A stretch of 44,193 nt of DNA from Spirochaeta sp. (GCA_007130865.1 SLRR01000063.1:1-44193); one strand, 5' to 3'; positions 27,284 to 37,250 are shown, counted from the stretch's first letter. Made by a program: numbers and translations. The notes: a model not told the origin generated them from the letters alone.

Positions 27284-27289
27284 GATAAT
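27284..27289 (+). promoter_or_regulatory. -10 box for leaderless pdxS mRNA
   Basis: GATAAT ends seven bases before the pdxS ATG (27297). An AAGGA overlaps the hexamer but is 11 bases from the ATG, too far for a normal ribosome site, so both readings should be kept. No clear -35 is seen. Confidence 0.5.
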
Positions 27290-27296
27290 TGAGATT

Positions 27297-28202
27297 ATGA
27301 GTGAGACACTTTGGTCGGAGCGCCAGACCTCGACATGGCGCAGGAACGTAGGACTCGCGGAGATGCTTAAAGGTGGTGTCATCATGGACGTCACCGACGC
27401 GAAGCAGGCGAAGATCGCCGCCGACGCGGGAGCGCAGGCGGTTATGGCACTGGAGCGGGTCCCGGCGGACATCCGTGCACACGGCGGCGTTGCGCGCATG
27501 AGCGACCCGAAGATGATCGAGGAGATCCAGAAAGCGGTTTCCATTCCGGTGATGGCCAAGTGCCGAATCGGCCACGTGGTGGAAGCGCGGATGCTGGAGT
27601 CCATGGGAGTCGACTTCATCGACGAGAGTGAGGTTCTAACGCCCGCGGACGACACCTACCACGTAGACAAATACCAGTTCAAAGTACCTTTTGTCTGCGG
27701 GTGCCGAAACCTCGGAGAAGCGCTGCGACGTATCGGTGAGGGAGCAGTGATGATCCGGACCAAGGGAGAAGCGGGAACCGGCGACGTAGTGGAAGCGGTT
27801 CGGCACATACGGACGCTCCTCGGCGATATTCGCGCACTGCAGAATTGTCCCACTGAGGAGCTTATGACCCGTGCAAAGGAGCTTGGGGCTCCTTACGAGC
27901 TGGTTCTCGAGGTGGCACGCAAGGGCAGACTGCCGGTACCGAATTTTTCCGCCGGCGGCGTCGCAACACCGGCGGATGCAGCTTTGATGGTGTATCTCGG
28001 CGCGGAAGCGGTGTTTGTGGGATCCGGCATCTTCAAGTCGGACAATCCGGAACGTCGTGCCCGGGCGGTGGTGGACGCCGTGGCTTACCACGATGATCCC
28101 TCCAAACTGGTAGAGATCTCCCGCGGCATCGGCGAGCCGATGACCGGCATTAATGTATCCGCCATGCCCGAACAGGAACGACTCGCCGGTCGCGGATGGT
28201 AA
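27297..28202 (+). CDS. pdxS: Pyridoxal 5'-phosphate synthase subunit PdxS
   Basis: A 301-residue PdxS, the TIM-barrel synthase making PLP from ribose 5-phosphate, glyceraldehyde 3-phosphate and ammonia delivered by PdxT. The catalytic residues match the Bacillus enzyme: Lys88 (VMAKCRIGH) for Lys81 and Lys156 ([10 protein letters not shown]) for Lys149, plus Asp31 ([10 protein letters not shown]). The open frame continues about 290 codons upstream, but that part is antisense to yggS; ATG 27297 gives the proper family N-terminus with a short extension. It is followed 85 bases later by pdxT. Confidence 0.98.
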   Translation: MSETLWSERQTSTWRRNVGLAEMLKGGVIMDVTDAKQAKIAADAGAQAVMALERVPADIRAHGGVARMSDPKMIEEIQKAVSIPVMAKCRIGHVVEARMLESMGVDFIDESEVLTPADDTYHVDKYQFKVPFVCGCRNLGEALRRIGEGAVMIRTKGEAGTGDVVEAVRHIRTLLGDIRALQNCPTEELMTRAKELGAPYELVLEVARKGRLPVPNFSAGGVATPADAALMVYLGAEAVFVGSGIFKSDNPERRARAVVDAVAYHDDPSKLVEISRGIGEPMTGINVSAMPEQERLAGRGW

Positions 28203-28287
28203 ACGCGGAGACTGTTTTATTCCGGCGCGCCCTTGACGAACGTACGTAAGATACCGGTCATGAATTTCGCCCTGTGAGTTTGGTTAA

Positions 28288-28959
28288 ATGAGTTTTACCC
28301 CGACGGAGCCGGTATCCCCGTCCGCGCCGGCTCCCTCCCCGACTTATCCCGGTCCCCCGGTCGGGCCGCGGGTGGGCGTCATCGCGTTCCAGGGTGACTT
28401 TGAACGACACTTGTCCGTCTTGAAGACCCTGGGCGCGGAGGCCCGCCCCGTGCGCAGACCGGAGGAACTGGACAGTCTGCAGGCGCTGATCATTCCCGGT
28501 GGCGAAAGCACCACCATAGGCATGCTCATGGAGCGTTTCGGTCTGCTCTCTCCCGTCCGGGAGCGCGTTATCGCGGGTTTCCCCGTGATGGGGACGTGCG
28601 CCGGGGCGATTCTGCTGGCCCGGGAGATCGAGGGCAGCGATCAGGTCCGGATCGGTACACTGGATATCACTATACGGAGAAACGCCTACGGACGACAGGT
28701 GGACAGCTTTGACGCTCCACTCACGGTGGTATCACCCTCGTTTGCGCAAGTATCACCGGCGCAGGACGATCCACCGGTGGGTGTTTTTATCCGTGCTCCC
28801 CGAATAATCGATCTGGGTAGTTCAGTGGAGACGATCGCCCTGGTCGACGACGACCCCGTGGTGGTGCGTTCCGGCGGGATGCTGGCCCTCACTTTTCACC
28901 CCGAATTGACCGGTGACCACCGGCTGCACCGATACTTTCTCTCCATGATCCGCCGGTGA
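28288..28959 (+). CDS. pdxT: PLP synthase glutaminase subunit PdxT
   Basis: A 223-residue class I glutamine amidotransferase that feeds ammonia to PdxS. The nucleophile is Cys104 (GTCAGAILLA), with His204 and Glu206 (FHPELTGD). Other PdxT motifs are VGVIAFQGDFERH and IIPGGESTTIGML. The first 28 residues are a Pro/Ser-rich extension (SAPAPSPTYPGPP) not usual for the family. A GTG at 28372 would give a normal-length protein, but neither start has a clear ribosome site. Confidence 0.95.
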   Translation: MSFTPTEPVSPSAPAPSPTYPGPPVGPRVGVIAFQGDFERHLSVLKTLGAEARPVRRPEELDSLQALIIPGGESTTIGMLMERFGLLSPVRERVIAGFPVMGTCAGAILLAREIEGSDQVRIGTLDITIRRNAYGRQVDSFDAPLTVVSPSFAQVSPAQDDPPVGVFIRAPRIIDLGSSVETIALVDDDPVVVRSGGMLALTFHPELTGDHRLHRYFLSMIRR

Positions 28960-28975
28960 TCTGAACCGCGCGGGT

Positions 28976-30025
28976 TTACCGCGTTCTGGCCTCGTTGTAA
29001 GCCAGGAGCTCACGTAACGCCTCCTCTCCGGAATGAGGCAGCTCGAGGTGTTCCAGGATCGCCTGGGCGCTCCGTTGCTCCGCCGCGACCAGTTCGTTCA
29101 CGTACTCCATTACTCCGGTCCGTTTTATCGCCTCCCGCACCGCTTCCAGCTCGCCCGATCCCAGTCGGTCCGTTCCAAAATACATTCGTACAGGATCGTC
29201 CTCGGGAAGGCTGCGAAAAAGCGCTTCCCGGAAGATCGTTTTCTTGTCTTCCCGGATATCACTGCCGGCAGGTTTACCGATGCGGTCGCTCTCGCCGAAC
29301 ACTCCCAGCTGATCGTCCCGGATCTGGAAGATACGTCCCAGGTGTTCACCCAGGCTCGAGAGCAGTTCCACCGTCTCCGGCGGCGCTTCGGCGAGATGAG
29401 CGCCAAAAACGAGGGGCAGGCTGAACGTATACCGCCCTGTCTTGTACGTGTAGACCTGCATGATCGCCTCTTCCGCTGCGTTCTCTACGTAGCCGTGATG
29501 CACGTCCTGCATCTGCGCCAGTCCCGTTGTGATAATCTCGCTCGCTACCAGGGCAGTCAGGTCCGACCGTATTTTTGGATCCACCGTCATCGAGGAAATA
29601 CGTTCCAACGCGAGGAACGCCGCCACGTCTCCCGCGCAGATGCCCATGGAGCGCCCGAACTGTTCCTTTCCGGAGTTTTGAAGCAGCAACTCAAACTGCT
29701 TATGCATCGCGGGCCCACCTCGACGCGTATCATCCTGGTCCATGATATCGTCATGGATAAGGAGGAACGACTGGAGCATCTCCATTACCACCCCCCCCTG
29801 CGCAGCTTGTTCCGGCGGTTCTTCTTCGGGTCGGAGAACACGCCAGGTAAACGGCACGAGAGCTCCCCGAACGAGCTTACCCCGTAGTGCGTACTCGTGC
29901 AGACGATTCCGCAGGTCCGGGCCCCACGGCTCCAGGGACAGCAGCGTACGCGCTTCTCCGGAAAGGTACGTATCGATCGCCGAACGGACCATATGGATCG
30001 ACTCTTTCAGAAACGGATGGTTCAC
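28976..30025 (-). CDS. Polyprenyl (geranylgeranyl-type) diphosphate synthase
   Basis: A 349-residue all-trans prenyltransferase. The first aspartate-rich motif HDDIMDQDD starts at about residue 91, and the second RDDQLGVFGESDRIGKPAG at 236-254 has the form seen in IdsA/GGPP synthases. RGKLVRGALVPF carries the IPP-binding KxxR. It condenses IPP with allylic diphosphates; product length is not predictable. The GTG start follows GAGGAG. It lies ten bases after the crtB-like gene, so together they point to C40 (or C30) carotenoid or squalene-type synthesis. Confidence 0.9.
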   Translation of the reverse strand: MNHPFLKESIHMVRSAIDTYLSGEARTLLSLEPWGPDLRNRLHEYALRGKLVRGALVPFTWRVLRPEEEPPEQAAQGGVVMEMLQSFLLIHDDIMDQDDTRRGGPAMHKQFELLLQNSGKEQFGRSMGICAGDVAAFLALERISSMTVDPKIRSDLTALVASEIITTGLAQMQDVHHGYVENAAEEAIMQVYTYKTGRYTFSLPLVFGAHLAEAPPETVELLSSLGEHLGRIFQIRDDQLGVFGESDRIGKPAGSDIREDKKTIFREALFRSLPEDDPVRMYFGTDRLGSGELEAVREAIKRTGVMEYVNELVAAEQRSAQAILEHLELPHSGEEALRELLAYNEARTR

Positions 30026-30035
30026 AAAGCACTCC

Positions 30036-30857
30036 TCAGCAGGCGATCGAGTTGAAGATACCGGATGCGATAATGCGGGCGCGTCGCGGTTTTACCTTAC
30101 GACGATAGACTACAAAGGGGTCACGGGCAATCACAGTCCCGGTCCAGTTGTACATGTCGCCGGCGGTTTTAATGGGAACACGGAGTTTGCGGGGTATCAG
30201 GTTGTAGGCGGCTTCCGCCTCGGTCTGCCACTCGCGATAACGCCGGAGCTGTTCCGAGATGAACCGGCTGAACTCCTGCGGTTGCGCTTCAGCGTTTTTC
30301 CGGTTGAGATCGGGGAGTGTGGATTCCGAGATCGGCAGATATACGCGACCGAGCCCGTTATCCTCCTGGATATCACGGATGAAGTTCATGAACTGCATCG
30401 CTCGTCCGAGCATGCAGGCAGGCCTGTCCGCGCGACGTTCCAGTCCCATAATGCGAGCCATGAACAGACCGATCACCTCAGCGGAGCCGTACACGTATTC
30501 CAGGGTTTCCGGTAGGGTCGCATGCACAGGCTTCTCCAGGTCCATCCTCATGGAACGCAGGAACGCCTCGGTCCAGTCCGGATCAAAGGAGCAACGTCGG
30601 GACAGTTCCACGTAGGAATCCACGATATCGTCACCGGTGAGCGTGCCCCGGACAGCACGCCTGTACCGGGACACGAACTCCTCGAACCCGATCTGGTCCT
30701 GGGGAACGCGGTCCACGTAATCGTCGGCAGTCCGCGCAAATGCGTAAAGAACATATACATCCCGTCGCAGGTGCGCCGGAAAGAACCGTGTAGCGTTGAA
30801 GTACGTTTTACTCCCATCGCGGAAGATCCGGCGGTGGGCGATACCGATTTTTTTCAC
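30036..30857 (-). CDS. crtB: Phytoene/squalene synthase family protein
   Basis: A 273-residue member of the squalene/phytoene synthase family. Two Mg-diphosphate motifs are present: ADDYVD (Asp45-Asp49) and DIQED (Asp162-Asp166), with YVYGSAEVIGLFM and AMQFMNFIRDIQEDNGLGRVYLP between and after. It condenses two prenyl diphosphates head to head. Coupling with a GGPP-type synthase favours phytoene synthase, and some Spirochaeta are pigmented; squalene or dehydrosqualene cannot be excluded. The GTG start is six bases after TATCTT, without Shine-Dalgarno. No desaturase gene is seen in the window. Confidence 0.87.
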   Translation of the reverse strand: MKKIGIAHRRIFRDGSKTYFNATRFFPAHLRRDVYVLYAFARTADDYVDRVPQDQIGFEEFVSRYRRAVRGTLTGDDIVDSYVELSRRCSFDPDWTEAFLRSMRMDLEKPVHATLPETLEYVYGSAEVIGLFMARIMGLERRADRPACMLGRAMQFMNFIRDIQEDNGLGRVYLPISESTLPDLNRKNAEAQPQEFSRFISEQLRRYREWQTEAEAAYNLIPRKLRVPIKTAGDMYNWTGTVIARDPFVVYRRKVKPRRARIIASGIFNSIAC

Positions 30858-30863
30858 CCGTGC

Positions 30864-30892
30864 AAGATACTCATAAATCTTTCAGCGGTCCA
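30864..30892 (-). promoter_or_regulatory. Promoter of the crtB-like operon (leaderless)
   Basis: On the minus strand TGGACC (30887-30892), 17 bases, TATCTT (30864-30869), then six bases to the GTG at 30857. Confidence 0.55.
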
Positions 30893-30958
30893 CGGAGAAA
30901 CGCCGCCGAACAGATGCCCTGTTTTTGTTAATATTTCGGCTCCGCTTCATATTCATGA

Positions 30959-30990
30959 TCAAATTTGCCGTCAAACTCTGAGCAATTTGA
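30959..30990. repeat. Inverted repeat in the crtB-ilvB intergenic region
   Basis: TCAAATT (30959-30965) and AATTTGA (30984-30990) are perfect inverted 7-mers separated by 18 bases in an AT-rich part of the 271-base divergent spacer. It could be an operator; nothing else coding is seen in this spacer. Confidence 0.4.
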
Positions 30991-31063
30991 GCGCATTGCC
31001 CTCGTCACGGCTCGAATTTAGTCGAAATCGCGTAAGTTTTTTCCGCGAACTGCATTGATCTGC

Positions 31064-31123
31064 TTGACATTGATCCGTATTGCAAAAATACTCGTTGTTC
31101 AGAAACGTAGTGCAACCAGGAGG
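31064..31123 (+). promoter_or_regulatory. Promoter, dyad and ribosome site of the ilvB operon
   Basis: A perfect -35 TTGACA (31064-31069) is followed after 17 bases by AATACT (31087-31092). An inverted repeat GTATT-GCAAA-AATAC (31077-31091) covers the spacer end and -10, as an operator would. The leader of about 30 bases ends with AGGAGG (31118-31123) five bases before the ATG. There is no leader-peptide attenuator. Confidence 0.7.
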
Positions 31124-31128
31124 ACTGT

Positions 31129-32838
31129 ATGCATAAAAAAACGGGTGCCCAGGTGATCGTGGACATGATTCATCATCACGGGGTTGATTACATTTTTGGA
31201 TATCCCGGCGGAGCTGCTATCCCGATCTTTGACGCGATCGTGGATTCCCCGGTCAAGTTCGTTCTCACCCGGCACGAGCAAGGTGCTACCCATATGGCCG
31301 ACGGCTACGCTCGTGCCACGGGAAAGCCCGCGGTCGTCCTGGTAACCTCCGGACCGGGCGCAACGAATACGATCACCGGAATCCTCACAGCCCAGATGGA
31401 CTCGATCCCGATGATCGTGGTGTGCGGCCAGCAGACCACCTGGAATCTTGGACTTGACGCGTTTCAGGAAGCCGACGTTTCCGGCATCTCCTACCCGGTG
31501 GTCAAGCACTCTTACCTCGTGAAGGACGCCCGGGACCTTCCGCGGATCATGAAGGAGGCGTTTTACATCTGTCAGACCGGACGTCCCGGACCGGTCCTCA
31601 TCGACGTACCCAAAGATGTATCCAGCGCAACGATCGAAACAGATTATAGTGAAGGTTTCGACCTCCCCGGTTACACAGTGCCCGCGGACGCCCCGGCGGA
31701 CAGGATCGAGCGGGCGGCACAGATGCTCGAGCGGGCGCGACGACCGGTGTTCCTGGCGGGACACGGCGTCGTGATCTCCGGCGCGGAGAAGGAACTCACC
31801 TACCTCGCGGAGAAGATGCAGATTCCAGTGGTGAATACTCTTCTTGGAAAAGGCGCGTTTCCCGAGACGCATCCGCTGTCCCTGGGGATGCTCGGCATGC
31901 ACGGCACCGCTTACGCAAACCGCGCCGTTGAGCACTGCGACCTTATCGTGTCGATCGGATCCCGGTGGGATGACCGGATCGTCGGAGACCCCTCCAAGTT
32001 CTGTCGGACCGCGGAGAAGATCCATATCGACGTGGACGCCTCGGAATTCGAGAAAGTCCTACCCATGGATCTCTCGATCCAGGGTGACGCTGCCCTGGTA
32101 ATCGAACAGATAGCTGCCAACGCGGAACCGGGAGACACCGCGGACTGGCTCGGACGGATCGAACTGTGGCGCCGGGAGTACCCCCTGAAATACAAGAAAA
32201 CCGGTAAACTGAAGGCGGAACACGTGATCGACGAGATTTACCGGCAAACCGGTGGACAGGCCTATGTAGCCACCGACGTGGGGCAACACCAGATGTGGGC
32301 CGCCCAGTACTACCTGGTGGACCACCGGTTCCAGTGGATTTCCAGCGGTGGCGCGGGAACAATGGGTTTCGGATTACCCGCTGCGATCGGCGCACAGCTG
32401 GCGCACCCGAATGCAACAGTCCTGGCGATCGTCGGCGACGGCGGTTTCCAGATGACGATGTACGAGCTTGCCACGGCGGTGATCAACAAGCTTCCGATCA
32501 AGGTGCTGGTGATCAACAACGCCTACCTTGGAATGGTACGGCAGTGGCAGGAACTGTTCTTTGAGAATCGCCTGTCCGGAGTGGACATGGAAGGCAACCC
32601 GAACTTCGTCAAGCTCGCGGAGAGCTTCGGTGTCAAGGGGTTCCGCGTGCGTCGAAGCGCCGACGTGAAGCGCGTTATCCGCACCGCGCTCGACTACAAC
32701 GAGGGACCCTGTCTGATCGACGTGGAGGTCGCCAAGGAGGACAACGTGTATCCTATGATTCCCTCCGGCGCACCTTACTCCGAGATGCTCGTAGAAGCGC
32801 CGAAAACCAAACTTGCCAAACCAGTGGGGAGTACGTGA
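31129..32838 (+). CDS. ilvB: Acetolactate synthase large subunit
   Basis: A 569-residue ThDP enzyme making acetolactate or acetohydroxybutyrate, the first common step of valine, leucine and isoleucine synthesis. Glu50 ([19 protein letters not shown]) activates Th[14 protein letters not shown] is a conserved motif, and the ThDP-Mg motif is [12 protein letters not shown]...[13 protein letters not shown]. The FAD-binding middle domain is present. Length is typical. It is first of the ilvBN-leuCD-ilvD operon and overlaps or abuts ilvN. Confidence 0.98.
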   Translation: MHKKTGAQVIVDMIHHHGVDYIFGYPGGAAIPIFDAIVDSPVKFVLTRHEQGATHMADGYARATGKPAVVLVTSGPGATNTITGILTAQMDSIPMIVVCGQQTTWNLGLDAFQEADVSGISYPVVKHSYLVKDARDLPRIMKEAFYICQTGRPGPVLIDVPKDVSSATIETDYSEGFDLPGYTVPADAPADRIERAAQMLERARRPVFLAGHGVVISGAEKELTYLAEKMQIPVVNTLLGKGAFPETHPLSLGMLGMHGTAYANRAVEHCDLIVSIGSRWDDRIVGDPSKFCRTAEKIHIDVDASEFEKVLPMDLSIQGDAALVIEQIAANAEPGDTADWLGRIELWRREYPLKYKKTGKLKAEHVIDEIYRQTGGQAYVATDVGQHQMWAAQYYLVDHRFQWISSGGAGTMGFGLPAAIGAQLAHPNATVLAIVGDGGFQMTMYELATAVINKLPIKVLVINNAYLGMVRQWQELFFENRLSGVDMEGNPNFVKLAESFGVKGFRVRRSADVKRVIRTALDYNEGPCLIDVEVAKEDNVYPMIPSGAPYSEMLVEAPKTKLAKPVGST

Positions 32839-33380
32839 TGAACAACGGAAGTACGATGACCGCAGAGATGCTCGCCGGAACGAGAGCGGAGAGAAAACAC
32901 ACGATCAGCTTGCACGTGGCCAACCGACCGGGTGTACTGATCCGGATCGCTCTCGTTTTTGCCCGTCGAGGTTACAATATCGACAGTCTCGTGGTTTCCC
33001 CCGCGAGCGATCCGGACTACTCCATGATGAACATCGTGGCATCCGGTGACGAGAAAACCCTCGACCAGATCCTGAAACAACTTAACAAGCTGGTGGACGT
33101 GGTTCACGCCTCGGACAGAACCGGCGAGGATATCCTGCAACGCGAACTGGCGCTGATCAAGATCGGGTGTTCTCCGGTGGAACGTTCGGAGATCCTCCAG
33201 CTTGCGCATGCCCTGCGGTGCGAAATCGTGGATCTCGGTGAGAACGTCGTCACCCTGCAGACCACCGGATCGTCTGATGAAGTAGACAGCGTGACAAAAG
33301 TTCTCAGCGGATACGACGTAATAGAACTGGTCCGCACCGGGAAAGTGCTCATGATCCGCGGCGAGCAGCACACCGCGTAA
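32838..33380 (+). CDS. ilvN: Acetolactate synthase regulatory small subunit
   Basis: A 180-residue regulatory subunit. The N-terminal ACT domain (about residues 20-95: [32 protein letters not shown]) binds the feedback inhibitor valine. The C-terminal small-subunit domain (about 100-175) includes [16 protein letters not shown] chose ATG 32838, six bases after GGGGAG, sharing one base with the ilvB stop; the GTG one codon upstream is possible. It activates and regulates IlvB. Confidence 0.96.
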   Translation: MNNGSTMTAEMLAGTRAERKHTISLHVANRPGVLIRIALVFARRGYNIDSLVVSPASDPDYSMMNIVASGDEKTLDQILKQLNKLVDVVHASDRTGEDILQRELALIKIGCSPVERSEILQLAHALRCEIVDLGENVVTLQTTGSSDEVDSVTKVLSGYDVIELVRTGKVLMIRGEQHTA

Positions 33381-33412
33381 CGGCCCGGCGCAGAACACAC
33401 TTAGGAGAGAAA

Positions 33413-34846
33413 ATGAGCTCGAAGAAGAATCTTTTCAACACTGTCTGGGACCTTCACAAGGTGGGTACCCTGGAGTCGGGGCAGGACCAACTGTTCATCG
33501 GGTTGCACCTCATACACGAGGTGACCTCGCCTCAGGCGTTTCAGATGCTCGAAGAACGAGGTCTCAACGTCCTTCATCCGGAGCGAACCTTCGCCACGGT
33601 GGATCATATCGTCCCCACCGCTCTCCAGACCCGCCCCTTCAAGGACCGTCTGGCGGAAGAGATGATGCAGGCGATCGAGCAGAACACCGCCCGGCACGGG
33701 ATCGAATTCTTCGGTCTTCAGACCGATCACCAGGGAATCGTCCACATTATCGGACCGGAACTGGGTCTGACGCAGCCGGGGATGACGATCGCCTGCGGTG
33801 ACAGCCATACCTCCACGCACGGTGCTTTCGGGGCGATCGCGTTCGGTATCGGGACCTCGCAGATCCGGGATGTCCTGGCGACGCAGACGATGGCCTTGAG
33901 TCGCCCGAAAGTACGCAAGATCGACGTTTCCGGGCGCCTTAAACCGGGCGTTTACGCGAAGGATATAATCCTGCGGATCATCGCCGAGCTTGGCGTGAAC
34001 GGTGGCATCGGGTACGCCTACGAGTACAACGGTGAGGCGATCCGCGCTTTGAGCATGGAAGAACGTATGACTATTTGTAACATGAGCATCGAAGGTGGGG
34101 CCCGCGTGGGATACGTGAACCCCGACGAGACAACGGTCGACTATATCCGCGGCCGCCGTTACGCGCCACGGGGAGAGGCGTTTGAGCGAGCCCGCGAGTT
34201 CTGGCACGAGATCGCCAGCGGAGAGGATGCAGAGTACGACGATCTCTTTCACCTTGATGCCGACACGCTGGAACCGATGGTGACCTGGGGCGTAACCCCG
34301 GGACAGGCGATCGGTGTGGGCGAGCGCATTCCGTCGCTTACGGACCTCCCCTCGGAGCAGCAGGACATCGCCGCAAAAGCGCTGGAACACATGGGATTTG
34401 CGGAACGGGACCAGATCCAGGGTAAAAAGATCGACGTTGCGTTCGTGGGAAGTTGTACCAACGGTCGGATCAGCGACCTCCGGGAGGCGGCCCGTCTCAT
34501 CAAGGGCAAACGGGTGGCTCGGTCCGTCCGGGCTTTTGTTGTTCCCGGTTCAAAGCAGGTGTCGATCCAGGCGGAGCGCGAGGGGCTTCCAAAGATTTTC
34601 CAGGACGCGGGCTTTGAGTGGCGTGGAGCGGGCTGTTCCATGTGCCTGGCGATGAACCCGGACAAGCTGGAAGGGCGGGAGATTTCCGCGTCCAGTTCCA
34701 ACCGAAACTTCGTCGGTCGGCAGGGATCTCCTCAGGGTCGGACGCTGCTCATGAGTCCCGCCATGGTGGCGGCCGCAGCGGTCGCCGGGGAAGTTGTGGA
34801 CGTCCGGGAATTTGCACCGCAGGCGCAACCTGAACCGGTCGCGTGA
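33413..34846 (+). CDS. leuC: 3-isopropylmalate dehydratase large subunit
   Basis: A 477-residue aconitase-superfamily subunit isomerising 2- to 3-isopropylmalate with LeuD. The [4Fe-4S] cysteines are visible in VGSCTNGRI and [11 protein letters not shown], with [20 protein letters not shown] as a substrate-site motif. The bacterial-type length and RGRRYAPRG are present. AGGAG precedes the ATG. Second enzyme step of leucine synthesis; leuA and leuB are not in view. Confidence 0.97.
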   Translation: MSSKKNLFNTVWDLHKVGTLESGQDQLFIGLHLIHEVTSPQAFQMLEERGLNVLHPERTFATVDHIVPTALQTRPFKDRLAEEMMQAIEQNTARHGIEFFGLQTDHQGIVHIIGPELGLTQPGMTIACGDSHTSTHGAFGAIAFGIGTSQIRDVLATQTMALSRPKVRKIDVSGRLKPGVYAKDIILRIIAELGVNGGIGYAYEYNGEAIRALSMEERMTICNMSIEGGARVGYVNPDETTVDYIRGRRYAPRGEAFERAREFWHEIASGEDAEYDDLFHLDADTLEPMVTWGVTPGQAIGVGERIPSLTDLPSEQQDIAAKALEHMGFAERDQIQGKKIDVAFVGSCTNGRISDLREAARLIKGKRVARSVRAFVVPGSKQVSIQAEREGLPKIFQDAGFEWRGAGCSMCLAMNPDKLEGREISASSSNRNFVGRQGSPQGRTLLMSPAMVAAAAVAGEVVDVREFAPQAQPEPVA

Positions 34847-34863
34847 AACAAGGGGATAAACCA

Positions 34864-35481
34864 ATGGAAGAGATCAGACAATCCATCAAGCAGATAGAAG
34901 GTCGGGGCATCGTGGTGCGCGGGAACGATATCGATACGGACCAGATAATCCCCGCCCGGTTCATGAAAGTCGTCACGTTCGACGGACTCGGCGAGTACGC
35001 GTTCTATGACCTGCGGTACCAGGAGAGCGGCGAGAAAAAGCCGCACCCTTTTAACGAGGAGAAGTATCAAGGCGCGGGTATCATGATCGTGAACCGTAAC
35101 TTCGGGTGCGGATCCTCCCGGGAGCATGCTCCCCAGGCACTTATGCGGTCCGGAATCCGGGCGGTGATCGGAGAATCCTTTGCGGAGATATTCGCGGGCA
35201 ACTGCACGGCAATGGGGGTCCCCACGGTGGCGCTTGCCGGCGCCGATACCGCAACGCTGATGGATATGGTGGAAACCGATCCGGCGGTACAGATCACTCT
35301 GGATCTGCCCGGCGGTACGGTAACGTGTGGAGACCGGTCGTTCTCGTTCGAGATGCATCCGGCGTACCGCAGCGCCCTGATCGCGGGCAGCTGGGACTCC
35401 ACATCGGTGCTTCTCAGTAACGTGGACGCGATCGAGACGACCGCGGGACGCTTACCCTATATCGCCGGTTTTTCCGCGTAA
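34864..35481 (+). CDS. leuD: 3-isopropylmalate dehydratase small subunit
   Basis: A 205-residue LeuD. Key motifs are [32 protein letters not shown] and [14 protein letters not shown]. The start is ATG 34864 ([15 protein letters not shown]) with AAGGGG about nine bases upstream; an upstream GTG would overlap leuC but lacks a site. It swivels against LeuC to complete the active site. Confidence 0.96.
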   Translation: MEEIRQSIKQIEGRGIVVRGNDIDTDQIIPARFMKVVTFDGLGEYAFYDLRYQESGEKKPHPFNEEKYQGAGIMIVNRNFGCGSSREHAPQALMRSGIRAVIGESFAEIFAGNCTAMGVPTVALAGADTATLMDMVETDPAVQITLDLPGGTVTCGDRSFSFEMHPAYRSALIAGSWDSTSVLLSNVDAIETTAGRLPYIAGFSA

Positions 35482-35483
35482 TT

Positions 35484-35551
35484 CCGGGAACTGTATGGCG
35501 GACGCGGCGACCCGCCGTGCCCGGCTCATGTCCCGGTACCAATAAAGGAGG
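35484..35551 (+). other. Structured leuD-ilvD spacer with ilvD ribosome site
   Basis: CCGGGA (35484-35489) can pair with TCCCGG (35531-35536), enclosing a hairpin CGCGGCG-ACC-CGCCGTG (35503-35519). It is followed by AAAGGAGG (35544-35551), seven bases before TTG 35559. There is no U-tract, so a terminator is unlikely; an mRNA stability or processing element is possible. Confidence 0.45.
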
Positions 35552-35558
35552 CAGGGAT

Positions 35559-37250
35559 TTGGCGGATACAAATATGACAAAATTACTCAATCGCAGGTCT
35601 CGAGCGATGACGGCCGGGGTGGAGCGCACGGCAAACCGGGCGATGCTCCGCGCGGTGGGTTTCAAGGACCACGATTTTGACAAACCGATCGTGGGAATCG
35701 CCAGTGCCGACAGCGACGTTAGCCCCTGCAACATGCACCTGGACCATATCGCTACCTATTCCCGCGAACGGTTGCGGGAGATCGGGACGATGCCCCTTAC
35801 GTTTCATACGTTCGTCGTCACCGACGGCGAAGCGATGGGACACGAGGGGATGAAATCATCACTCATCTCCCGGGAGGTGATCGCCGACGTGATCGAACTG
35901 GACGCGCGGGGTCACCAGATGGACGCGCTTCTCGGGATCGGTGGGTGCGACAAAACGATCCCCGGCACGGTCATGGGGATGGCCAGGATGAACGTTCCGT
36001 CGGTTTTCATTTACGGCGGTTCGATCGCGCCGGGAATCCACCGGGGAAAACCGGTGGATATAGTAAGCGCATTCGAGGCGGTAGGAGCGTACAGCGCGGG
36101 TAAAATCACCGAAGAAGAACGCCTCCTGATTGAACGTGCCGCCTGCCCCGGCGCCGGCGCGTGCGGCGGTATGTACACCGCCAATACGATGGCCTCCGCC
36201 ATGGAGGCGCTCGGGATGAGCATCACCGGAAGCGCCTCCGTACCGGCCGTAAGCGAACACCGCCGGTGGGTGATGGAAGCAAGCGCGGACGCCCTCCTCC
36301 ATTGTATCCGGGAGGAGCTTCTCCCACGCGATATCATGACAAAGGACGCGTTCGAGAACTCGATCCGCGTCGTGATGGCTTTGGGGGGCTCCACCAACGC
36401 GGTACTCCACCTGCTTGCCCTGGCACACGAGGTGGACGTACCGCTCTCGATAGACGAGTTCAACCGTTTCTACGACACCACGCCGATCCTCACGGACATG
36501 AAACCCGCCGGGCGATACGTAATGACCGACCTCTACAAGGTGGGGGGCGTGCAGATGGTGATGCGCATGCTCCTGGATGAAGGGTTGCTCCACGGAGACT
36601 GCATTACCGTCAACGGAAAGACGATCGCCGAGAACCTCGCGGATGTGGAGGTAAAACTGCAGGGACAGGATGTGGTACACAGTTTTACCGCACCGGAACA
36701 ACAACGGGGACCCGTAGCGGTCCTCAAGGGAAACCTTGCCCCGGAAGGTGCGGTGGTAAAAACGTGCGGACTGAACGAGTTCAGCCACACCGGACCGGCG
36801 CGTGTCTTTGAAAACGAAGAGGAAGCGCTCGAGGCGATTCTGAACGACCGTGTAACCACGGGAGACGTGGTGGTGATCCGGTACGAAGGACCCAAGGGCG
36901 GACCGGGAATGCGGGAGATGCTCTCTCCCACCGCGGCAATCGCCGGGGCTGGTTTGAGTCGGGAAGTCGCCCTTATCACGGACGGGCGCTTTTCCGGGGG
37001 CAGCCACGGGATGGTAGTGGGACACGTCGCGCCGGAGGCGCAGGTAGGAGGTCCTATCGCGCTGCTTCGTGACGGTGATGAAATCACGATCAGCACCGCC
37101 ACCAAGGAACTGACCGTCGCGGTCGATCCACAGGAACTGGAACGACGGCGCCGGGAGTGGAAACCCCGCGACACCGGTTATAACCGGGGAGCGCTCTACA
37201 AGTTTGCACGACTGTGCAGCAGCGCCGCCACCGGCGCGGTCACCAGTTGA
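35559..37250 (+). CDS. ilvD: Dihydroxy-acid dehydratase
   Basis: A 563-residue Fe-S dehydratase for the third step of valine and isoleucine synthesis. Cluster cysteines appear in [20 protein letters not shown] and [17 protein letters not shown]. The C-terminal motif [19 protein letters not shown] binds Mg and substrate. The start is TTG 35559, placed by AGGAGG seven bases upstream; the ATG 15 bases later is too far from it. It is last of the operon. ilvC (reductoisomerase) is not in the window. Confidence 0.97.
   Translation: MADTNMTKLLNRRSRAMTAGVERTANRAMLRAVGFKDHDFDKPIVGIASADSDVSPCNMHLDHIATYSRERLREIGTMPLTFHTFVVTDGEAMGHEGMKSSLISREVIADVIELDARGHQMDALLGIGGCDKTIPGTVMGMARMNVPSVFIYGGSIAPGIHRGKPVDIVSAFEAVGAYSAGKITEEERLLIERAACPGAGACGGMYTANTMASAMEALGMSITGSASVPAVSEHRRWVMEASADALLHCIREELLPRDIMTKDAFENSIRVVMALGGSTNAVLHLLALAHEVDVPLSIDEFNRFYDTTPILTDMKPAGRYVMTDLYKVGGVQMVMRMLLDEGLLHGDCITVNGKTIAENLADVEVKLQGQDVVHSFTAPEQQRGPVAVLKGNLAPEGAVVKTCGLNEFSHTGPARVFENEEEALEAILNDRVTTGDVVVIRYEGPKGGPGMREMLSPTAAIAGAGLSREVALITDGRFSGGSHGMVVGHVAPEAQVGGPIALLRDGDEITISTATKELTVAVDPQELERRRREWKPRDTGYNRGALYKFARLCSSAATGAVTS

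Noticed and set aside
26409-27296. Upstream extension of the pdxS reading frame
   Set aside because: Antisense to yggS and outside the PdxS family; the -10 box and family start place the beginning at 27297.
28960-28985. Short hairpin AACC-GCGCG-GGTT after pdxT
   Set aside because: Only four base pairs with a three-T end; too weak to call a terminator.
35859-37025. Minus-strand open frame of 388 codons
   Set aside because: Entirely antisense to ilvD, whose motifs are complete; composition is His/Arg/Val-rich as expected for a shadow.
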